Shown: positions 1 to 5,250 of the stretch, piece by piece
Position numbering within the stretch: position 1 is the stretch's first letter
Layout of the letters: every line of letters begins with the position of its first letter
Assembly: GCA_002898995.1 (NCBI GenBank)
Contig: BEIM01000221.1
Coordinates: forward strand, 1-6,304
Direction of reading: 5' to 3'
Length of the DNA: 6,304 nt
Source: a bacterium HR36
GTDB taxonomy: Bacteria > Planctomycetota > Planctomycetia > Gemmatales > HRBIN36
The notes under the pieces: model-generated
What the model saw: the letters and a program-made list of their open reading frames with translations, nothing else
Database searches by the model: none
What the model was told of the DNA's origin: nothing
Translations under genes and position numbers: made by a program

Positions 1-327
1 GTGTTACTGGCGGCCCTTGGCTTAGCGGTACTGGGGCTGGATGCGTTTTCCCTGTATGTTAGCAGTGGAGAGCTCCCGCTCCCTGAATTGCAAAAGCAAT
101 TCGACCAAGCGGAGTACTGGCTTGCGACACGCTGGGCGAATCTGATCGAGGTGCTTACCTTCAGAAAAGTACGGCCCCGCCAGATGGTTGAGGAGCACCT
201 GCGTGCCGCACTCGAAACCGTTGCCCAGACTGTCAATCGTGCGATGTGGTTGTGGGCGCTGCAATTGCTGGTACGGCTGGCCTTGGCCCTGGCCCTGTGG
301 GCTTGCTGGTTTCTCTTGGCTTCTTGA
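1..327 (+). CDS. Unrecognised membrane protein, probably the 3' part of a gene entering from the left
   Basis: This frame is open from the first base to a TGA at 325-327. The GTG at position 1 could be a start, but the frame has no stop before the window edge, so the gene may begin outside. The 108 visible residues start with a hydrophobic stretch (about 1-20). A charged, amphipathic middle follows (about 25-80, with a basic cluster RKVRPR near 55-60), and a second hydrophobic segment at about 84-107 is rich in Leu, Ala and Trp. This suggests two membrane helices, with the protein ending inside the membrane or right after it. I recognise no family motif. The next gene starts 97 bp downstream on the same strand. 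The frame is chosen over competing frames in the same place because of its hydrophobic pattern and because it ends cleanly before the next gene. Function unknown. Confidence 0.5.
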   Translation: MLLAALGLAVLGLDAFSLYVSSGELPLPELQKQFDQAEYWLATRWANLIEVLTFRKVRPRQMVEEHLRAALETVAQTVNRAMWLWALQLLVRLALALALWACWFLLAS

Positions 328-355
328 GCGCGCCCCATTTTTGTTGAAAATGCTC

Positions 356-385
356 TTGATTCAGCTCTACGGTTTTGGGTATCCT
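356..385 (+). promoter_or_regulatory. Weak candidate sigma-70-type promoter upstream of the SDR gene
   Basis: TTGATT (356-361) and TATCCT (380-385) are separated by 18 bp. Each matches 4 of 6 consensus positions of the -35 and -10 boxes. The pair lies in the 96-bp gap before the dehydrogenase gene, about 40 bp ahead of its ATG. A match this weak is expected by chance fairly often, and planctomycete promoters are poorly defined, so it is only a candidate. Confidence 0.2.
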
Positions 386-423
386 GATAGCAACGGCTCT
401 GCGACAACTGGGATGCTGCAACG

Positions 424-1161
424 ATGGCTTCGGGACAACTGGCAGGCAAAACGGCGTTCATCACGGGAGGCGGCTCGGGTATCGGCCTGGCCACAGCCCG
501 GCTTTTCGCCGCCGAAGGGGCCCGCGTTTTCCTCATGGGCCGAGATGCGGCCAAACTGGCCCGCGCCGCTACGGAACTCGGCCCGGAACGTTGCCACTTT
601 GCCGTTGGCGACGTCGGTGAGCCTGAACAGGTTCACCAAGCGGTCCAAGCTGCCCTCAGCTGGTTCGACCATGTGGACTTCCTGATCAACAACGCCGGCA
701 CCAACCTCCCCAAACGAGCTATTACCGACCTGACTCCGGAAACCTGGGATGCCTTGCTGCGCACGAATCTACACGGCGCCTTTTACTGCATTCATGCTCT
801 CCTACCCAGCATGTTGGCCCGTGGCACTGGCTATATCATCAACGTTAGCTCTATCGCCGCAAAACGCCCTTCACCCTTAGGTGGTGCCGCTTATAGTGCC
901 GCGAAAGCTGGCTTAGCCGCACTTGCTACTTGTCTCGCTGCAGAATTGCAGGAGCGTGGTATTCGTGTCGCCACGATATTCCCCGGTGAGGTGGATACTC
1001 CAATCCTCGACTTGAGACCAAATCCACCACCTCCCGCGCACCGCCAGCGTCTCTTGAAACCCCACGACGTGGCCCAAGCGATCCTTTTCCTTGCCACACT
1101 CCCTCCTCATGCTTCGGTACCCGAATTGATTTTCAAACCGACCACCCAAACCTATATCTAA
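424..1161 (+). CDS. Short-chain dehydrogenase/reductase (classical SDR, FabG-like)
   Basis: This is a cytoplasmic NAD(P)H-dependent oxidoreductase of 245 residues, the normal length for a classical SDR. Visible landmarks are the Rossmann glycine motif TGGGSGIG (14-21), Asp63-Val64 at the adenine pocket, NNAG (89-92), Asn115, catalytic Ser143, and Tyr157 and Lys161 in YSAAK. The full Asn-Ser-Tyr-Lys tetrad is therefore present. Arg40 after the second beta strand (MGR) tends to favour NADPH; this is a family-based inference. The substrate loop after PGEVDTP carries an unusual PNPPPP run (199-204), and the C-terminus (FKPTTQTYI) lacks the common terminal DGG-type motif. The substrate is therefore not predictable and fabG should not be assigned. 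ATG 424 is the only common start (ATG/GTG/TTG) after in-frame stops at 385 and 388. Its ribosome site is weak (GGGA at 410-413). By eye, the first half is more GC-rich than the downstream genes. Confidence 0.93.
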   Translation: MASGQLAGKTAFITGGGSGIGLATARLFAAEGARVFLMGRDAAKLARAATELGPERCHFAVGDVGEPEQVHQAVQAALSWFDHVDFLINNAGTNLPKRAITDLTPETWDALLRTNLHGAFYCIHALLPSMLARGTGYIINVSSIAAKRPSPLGGAAYSAAKAGLAALATCLAAELQERGIRVATIFPGEVDTPILDLRPNPPPPAHRQRLLKPHDVAQAILFLATLPPHASVPELIFKPTTQTYI

Positions 1162-1198
1162 GCATCCTTATGCTCCTGCGCTTTGCATGATGATCGTG

Positions 1199-1208
1199 TC
1201 AGTACTGA
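1199..1208. repeat. 10-bp perfect palindrome in the gap before the sulfatase gene
   Basis: TCAGTACTGA reads identically on both strands. It lies in the 77-bp gap between the dehydrogenase stop and the sulfatase start, about 30 bp before the sulfatase ATG. It has no loop and no T-tract, so it is not a terminator. It could be a small operator half-site or chance; no second copy was noticed. Confidence 0.3.
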
Positions 1209-1238
1209 GCCCTCACTTAGATTAGTGGAGCTTTTTCT

Positions 1239-2642
1239 ATGACCTGGCGTATCGCTCTAGCGGGCCTGATTACCTTGATGGTTAGCCTGACGGACGGCAT
1301 CACTATTGCTGGTGCCGAACGACCCAATTTTGTTATTTTCATGACCGATGACCAGCGTGCCGATGCTCTTAGCTGTGCAGGTAATCGCATGTTAAAGACA
1401 CCGCATATAGATTCCATTGCCCAGGGTGGTATGCGGTTTCGCAACGCGTTTGTAACCAATTCCCTGTGTGCGCCGAGCCGTGCTACTTTGCTCACCGGGG
1501 TTTACTCCCACGTGCATGGTGTGATTGATAATAAAAACCGCCGTATCCCTGCGGATATGCCGATCCTTTCCGATTACCTGCGTCAGGCAGGATACTTAGT
1601 CGCCTTCTGCGGAAAATCACACGTGGCCGGAGCGCTCCGCGATCGCACTTGGGACTACTATTTCGGCTATCAAGGCCAGGGAGCTTATATCAATCCGCGC
1701 ATCGCTGAAGGTACTCAAGGCAAAGACCTGCTCTATGAGGGTTACATGGACGACATAGTCACCGAGAAAGCGGTCCAGTGGTTGAAACAGAAGCACGAAC
1801 GGCCATTCTGCTTGTTCCTCTGGTTTAAGGCGCCCCATCGTCCGTGGATACGAGCGCCGCGCCATGCTGCACTTTTCCGCGATATTAGCATTCCTAAGCC
1901 CCCGACTTACGATCTTCGCGCCCTCGGTTCGCCGGGCAAGCCGCGGGCCTTTCACGAGGCCGATAACAGAATCGGTTCGTTCCCCGATGTTCCCAACCTC
2001 GATCAATTCGTCAAGGATTATTACGCGACGATAGTCGCCGTTGATGAAAATGTCGGTAAAGTGCTGGAGGCATTGAAAGAGACGAATCAATTGGAGAAGA
2101 CAGCGATTTTCTATACTTCTGATAACGGGTTCTTTCTCGGAGAATGGCAAGCTTTTGACAAACGCTTCATGCACGAACCGAGCATCCGCGTTCCCTTGTT
2201 AGTACGCTATCCGCGTCTAATCCGCGCGAACTCTGCCTGTGACAAAATGGTACTGAATTTAGATATCGCACCGACGATATTAGAATTAGCGGGTGTCGCT
2301 ATACCGGATTCTATGCAAGGCAGGAGTTTCGTCCCCCTCCTGCGCGGCCAGGAACCGAAAGACTGGCGCACCGATTGGCTCTACGAGTATTACGAATACC
2401 CTGGCCCGCATCGCGTTCGCAAGCATCGTGGTATCCGCACGGAACGATATAAACTGATACACTATTACGAGGCCCCTGAAGAATTCGAGCTTTACGATCT
2501 CCAGACTGACCCGGAAGAACGCAATAACCTCTACGGCAAAGAAGGCACTGAGGAATTGGTGAAAAGATTACGTCAACGCCTGGACGAGCTTCGCCGCCAG
2601 ACACGTGACCCAGAGCTGAACGCACCAAATCCCGAAAACTAG
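1239..2642 (+). CDS. Secreted type I (formylglycine-dependent) sulfatase
   Basis: The 467-residue protein is a predicted exported hydrolase that removes sulfate esters from an organic substrate. A signal peptide is visible at 1-26 (basic start, hydrophobic core IALAGLITLMVSL, AGA before the likely cleavage site). Alkaline-phosphatase/sulfatase-fold landmarks follow in order: metal-binding DD at 37-38; CAPSR at 77-81, with Cys77 the residue normally converted to formylglycine and Arg81 its partner; Lys126 and His128 in GKSH, where many relatives have GKWH; APHRPW with His200; the second metal pair Asp295-Asn296; and Lys308. The C-terminus (about 350-460) has the DUF4976 pattern, with GIRTERYKLI (398-407) and ELYDLQTDPEERNNLY (417-432). 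All core residues are intact, so activity is expected if a maturase (FGE or anSME) is present in the genome. ATG 1239 has GGAG at 1227-1230, 8 bp upstream. The substrate (sulfated glycan or lipid) cannot be read from sequence. Confidence 0.95.
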   Translation: MTWRIALAGLITLMVSLTDGITIAGAERPNFVIFMTDDQRADALSCAGNRMLKTPHIDSIAQGGMRFRNAFVTNSLCAPSRATLLTGVYSHVHGVIDNKNRRIPADMPILSDYLRQAGYLVAFCGKSHVAGALRDRTWDYYFGYQGQGAYINPRIAEGTQGKDLLYEGYMDDIVTEKAVQWLKQKHERPFCLFLWFKAPHRPWIRAPRHAALFRDISIPKPPTYDLRALGSPGKPRAFHEADNRIGSFPDVPNLDQFVKDYYATIVAVDENVGKVLEALKETNQLEKTAIFYTSDNGFFLGEWQAFDKRFMHEPSIRVPLLVRYPRLIRANSACDKMVLNLDIAPTILELAGVAIPDSMQGRSFVPLLRGQEPKDWRTDWLYEYYEYPGPHRVRKHRGIRTERYKLIHYYEAPEEFELYDLQTDPEERNNLYGKEGTEELVKRLRQRLDELRRQTRDPELNAPNPEN

Positions 2643-2652
2643 AGGTCGCCGC

Positions 2653-2694
2653 ATGTGCCTAGCTTGCAATAAGGAGTGGTGTATTGGCGGATGA
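2653..2694 (+). CDS. Possible 13-residue Cys-rich leader peptide (speculative)
   Basis: Right after the sulfatase stop, AGAGGT (2641-2646) sits 6 bp before an ATG that opens the tiny frame MCLACNKEWCIGG, ending in TGA. It has three Cys in 13 residues, including C-x-x-C. The TGA overlaps ATGA with a second small frame (2691-2789, 32 residues), which ends inside the ribosome site of the next gene. A well-placed ribosome site is the only positive evidence. A frame this short easily arises by chance, so the call is weak. Confidence 0.12.
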   Translation: MCLACNKEWCIGG

Positions 2695-2787
2695 GGCCTA
2701 TCTTAGCGCTCGGATCGCGAAATGACTTTCTTAACTTAGGATCGAGACACGCTGCACAACAAAATTTGCGGAGAATCCTGCTACATT

Positions 2788-2793
2788 AGGAGA
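2788..2793 (+). promoter_or_regulatory. Ribosome binding site of the ceramidase-like gene
   Basis: AGGAGA ends 5 bp before ATG 2799 and is the strongest Shine-Dalgarno match near this start. An in-frame TAG at 2787-2789 rules out any start further upstream, so the start is fixed with good confidence. Confidence 0.75.
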
Positions 2794-2798
2794 ATATC

Positions 2799-4280
2799 AT
2801 GCGTTCGATGCTTATCACTTCCTGGATGGCGCTGCTAATGATAATTTTCTGCTTGACGACCGACGGCACCAGCTGGCATGCCGTGGCGCAAAAAAATAGC
2901 AAATTGCTCGCGGGCGCTTACGCAATAGATATAACCCCCAAAAAATTTCCGGTTTCCGTCAATGGGGGTATGCAAGACAGGCAAATCAGTGAAGTATACG
3001 ATCCGTTACACGCGCGATGTTTAGTCCTCGATGATGGTAAGACGCAGGTAGTTTTTGTCATTGTGGATGCTTGTATGGTGCCCCGCGATCTCTGCGATCG
3101 CGCCAAGGAGATCATTCAAAAGCGGATAGGGATTGCGCCCCGTAATGTACTAATCGCCGCTACGCACACGCACTCTGCAGTTACCCTGACCGGGGTATTT
3201 CAAAGCGAGCCGGTAGAGTGGTACCGGGAGTTTTTGGTGGAGCGAATCGCTCGCGGAGTCGAACAAGCTTATCAGCAGCGGGAGCCGGCCCGTGTCGCTT
3301 GGGGCGTTGGTCGCGATCCGAGTCAGGTGTTTAATCGCCGCTGGTATATGAAACCGGGTACGATACAGCCCAATCCTTTTGGACAGATCGATCAAGTGCG
3401 CATGAATCCGGGTTACCAGCATCCTGGTTTGCTGAAGCCGGCGGGACCAACGGATCCTGAGATCGGTTTTCTAAGTATACAAGCGCTGGATGGCCGGCCC
3501 ATTGCGTTCCTAGCCAACTATGCGCTGCATTACGTCGGGGGCGTTCCCGGACTTTCCGCGGATTATTTCGGGGCTTTCGCAGAACGTATTAAGCAACTCC
3601 TGAACGCCGAGCAAGTGAAACCGCCCTTTGTCGGTATCATGAGCAACGGCACCAGTGGCGACATCAATAACATTAATTTTGCCGGACCTGCTCCGGGAAA
3701 AAAGGAGCCGTATGAGCAGTGCCGCATCGTAGCCGATAGTGTGGCGCGCAATGTCTTCGCCGCCTATCAGCGGATCGCCAATCAGCACCGGGATAACGTT
3801 CCCTTGGCTGCGGCGGAACGCGAAATCGAACTCGGTGTCCGCCTGCCTTCGGAAGCCGATATTGCGCGCGCCAAGGAAATTCTCGCTCAGGCTAAAGGAC
3901 CGGTCTTGAAAACGTTACCCGAGATTTACGCGCGCGAAACGCTGTTGCTTGCCAAATATCCACCGAAAGTGCGCGTTAAGCTTCAAGCCATCCGCGTTGG
4001 GGAACTCGGTATTGGTGCGATTCCGTGTGAGGTTTTCTGCGAGATAGGTCTGGAAATTAAGGCAAAAAGTCCCCTCAAACCTACGTTTATTATTGAACTG
4101 GCGAACGGATATAATGGATACCTCCCCACACCGCGGCAACATGAGCTTGGTGGCTATGAAACCTGGCGCGCACGCTCCAGCTATCTCGAGGTGCACGCCT
4201 CCGAAAAAATCACCGCTGCCATATTAGATTTGCTCCAGGAGGTGGCTCATTCAGCGGCAGGCCCGGGAAGTCGCCCCTAA
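2799..4280 (+). CDS. Secreted neutral/alkaline ceramidase-domain protein with atypical active site
   Basis: The 493-residue protein has a signal peptide at about 1-30 (hydrophobic core LLMIIFCL, AVA before Gln31). The mature part resembles the N-terminal catalytic domain of neutral/alkaline non-lysosomal ceramidase, a zinc amidase family that cleaves the N-acyl bond of ceramide. Visible landmarks are AYAIDITP (40-47), DPLHARCLVL (68-77), ATHTHSA (121-127) with candidate zinc ligand His123 or His125, ANYALHYVGG (239-248) with His244, Glu411 in IPCEVF, and Tyr438/Tyr441 in NGYNGYLPTP. These correspond to the family's His-His-Glu-Tyr metal site. The oddity is the nucleophile loop: well-studied ceramidases have GDVSPN with a catalytic Ser, but here the sequence is SGDINNIN (286-293), with Asn where Ser is expected. 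The C-terminal Ig-like domain of full-length ceramidases (about 650-750 residues) is also absent. Ceramidase activity should not be assumed; another amide, ester or glycan substrate is possible. Only 16 bp separate it from the next gene. Confidence 0.85.
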   Translation: MRSMLITSWMALLMIIFCLTTDGTSWHAVAQKNSKLLAGAYAIDITPKKFPVSVNGGMQDRQISEVYDPLHARCLVLDDGKTQVVFVIVDACMVPRDLCDRAKEIIQKRIGIAPRNVLIAATHTHSAVTLTGVFQSEPVEWYREFLVERIARGVEQAYQQREPARVAWGVGRDPSQVFNRRWYMKPGTIQPNPFGQIDQVRMNPGYQHPGLLKPAGPTDPEIGFLSIQALDGRPIAFLANYALHYVGGVPGLSADYFGAFAERIKQLLNAEQVKPPFVGIMSNGTSGDINNINFAGPAPGKKEPYEQCRIVADSVARNVFAAYQRIANQHRDNVPLAAAEREIELGVRLPSEADIARAKEILAQAKGPVLKTLPEIYARETLLLAKYPPKVRVKLQAIRVGELGIGAIPCEVFCEIGLEIKAKSPLKPTFIIELANGYNGYLPTPRQHELGGYETWRARSSYLEVHASEKITAAILDLLQEVAHSAAGPGSRP

Positions 4281-4282
4281 TC

Positions 4283-4288
4283 TGAGGA
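4283..4288 (+). promoter_or_regulatory. Ribosome binding site inside a 16-bp intergenic gap
   Basis: TGAGGA lies 8 bp before ATG 4297 and just after the TAA of the ceramidase-like gene. The short gap and good site indicate that both genes are translated from one message. Confidence 0.65.
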
Positions 4289-4296
4289 ATCCGCCC

Positions 4297-5190
4297 ATGA
4301 TTGCGAGACTCACTAAGTATAAAGCAAGCTTCATCGTGCTGGCGCTCCGTTTAATTCTCCCGGCCAGTGTGCAAGCAGATGTATTCGACCGCCACACGAA
4401 TACTATTTTGAACCAGGCCATCCAGGCGAATCAACTGAGCCCTGTCTCCAGCCTGAGTGCCGAACAAATCAATAACGCCCCGAGGCTTGTTCCCGGTAGC
4501 AATGCCGCGCTGATAGTAGTGCGGACGCAAAATGGGCTGCTGGCCAAGCTCTTAGTGCAATATGCACAGCAAAAGCTAAACGATCAGCTTATTCCAATCC
4601 TCCTGGTTGAACGGTTTACCACTTATCGCGCAGGCACGGAAAGGTCTGTGGTTGCGGAAGGACGAAACTTACACTTATACCCCGGCTTCGTCCTGCACCT
4701 GGAAATCGGCCAGATTGTGCCAGCCCATGTGCAAGGCGACTTATCTTTCCGCACTTATCCTGACAAGGGCGAACTGGTGGAAGCGCTGGGCAGGGCCCGC
4801 ATTTATCTAGTGACTAAGTCTCTACCGGGCACCGAGGTCAAGAAATCAGCACGGCCAGCACCGGATGAGAATTACCGCTTGGAGTTTTTCAACGGGAGCT
4901 TTCGTCTTTATGATGACGGTCGGCGAACTGGTATTCTCCGCCTGCAGGTAGATGCAGAAGGCAACCTAAGCGGCGATTTCCATTCTGACGCCACCGGCAA
5001 TAAATATCCGGTAAGTGGCAAGGTAGGCCCGAACCCGCGGCATGCGGTTCAATTTACCATCAAGTTTCCCCAATCAGTGCAACACTTCAATGGTTATATG
5101 TTCACCCGCGGTGGCCAGGCGATCTGCGGCAGCTCTAAGTTTCAGGATCGCGAGGCTGGATTCTATGCAGTGCGTACGGACGAAGATTAG
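4297..5190 (+). CDS. Unrecognised secreted two-part protein with beta-rich C-terminal domain
   Basis: The 297-residue product has an export signal at about 1-27 (basic n-region, hydrophobic core SFIVLALRLILPA, cleavage likely after VQA). The mature part falls into two regions. Residues about 30-175 alternate short helices and hydrophobic strands (ALIVVR, LIPILLVERF, FVLHLEIG, ARIYLVTKS); I recognise no family there. A charged, proline-containing linker (about 177-192) leads to residues 193-293, a run of short beta strands separated by Gly/Asp turns: LEFFNGSFRLY, GILRLQVDAEG, LSGDFHS, YPVSGKVG, VQFTIKFP, FNGYMFT, AICGSS and REAGFYAVR. This order, especially G-x-L-S-G followed by a G-K-V-G turn and an F-x-G-Y strand, loosely recalls avidin/lipocalin-like barrels, but no biotin-binding set of Trp residues is seen. 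The only Cys in the mature protein is Cys277. Its position 16 bp after the ceramidase-like gene suggests a joint role outside the cytoplasm. No enzyme motif is visible; binding or structural roles are plausible. Confidence 0.85.
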   Translation: MIARLTKYKASFIVLALRLILPASVQADVFDRHTNTILNQAIQANQLSPVSSLSAEQINNAPRLVPGSNAALIVVRTQNGLLAKLLVQYAQQKLNDQLIPILLVERFTTYRAGTERSVVAEGRNLHLYPGFVLHLEIGQIVPAHVQGDLSFRTYPDKGELVEALGRARIYLVTKSLPGTEVKKSARPAPDENYRLEFFNGSFRLYDDGRRTGILRLQVDAEGNLSGDFHSDATGNKYPVSGKVGPNPRHAVQFTIKFPQSVQHFNGYMFTRGGQAICGSSKFQDREAGFYAVRTDED

Positions 5191-5228
5191 TGGCGGTTTC
5201 TCCGCATATGTCTCCACTATACCAAGGT

Positions 5229-5234
5229 GGGAGG
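5229..5234 (+). promoter_or_regulatory. Strong Shine-Dalgarno that makes the aroB start ambiguous
   Basis: GGGAGG ends 16 bp before ATG 5251, which is too far for efficient use. An in-frame TTG at 5242-5244 lies 7 bp away, the ideal distance, and would add three residues (Met from TTG, His, Ala). Either the TTG is the true start or the ATG is used with a poor site. Confidence 0.5.
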
Positions 5235-5250
5235 TTCTCGTTTGCACGCC

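Noticed and set aside
188..685. 165-codon + strand frame overlapping the first two genes
   Set aside because: Its translation is rich in Trp, Arg and Pro without a fold pattern, and it overlaps the dehydrogenase start and glycine motif out of frame.
1617..2174. 185-codon open frame on the minus strand within the sulfatase gene
   Set aside because: It lies wholly inside a gene with intact sulfatase motifs and its translation shows no recognisable domain; it is an antisense shadow.
2705..2755. Possible terminator hairpin between the sulfatase and ceramidase-like genes (CTCGGATC ... GGATCGAG)
   Set aside because: The arms do not pair properly (only a repeated GGATCG is real) and there is no following T-tract.
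1639..3101. Two GCGATCGC octamers (1639-1646 and 3094-3101), the HIP1 repeat of cyanobacteria
   Set aside because: Only two copies, both inside coding sequence, in 6.3 kb; HIP1-rich genomes show far more, and the gene content does not suggest a cyanobacterium.
4297..5190. Calling the secreted protein a true avidin
   Set aside because: The strand pattern is only loosely similar and the biotin-pocket Trp residues are absent, so the name would overstate the evidence.
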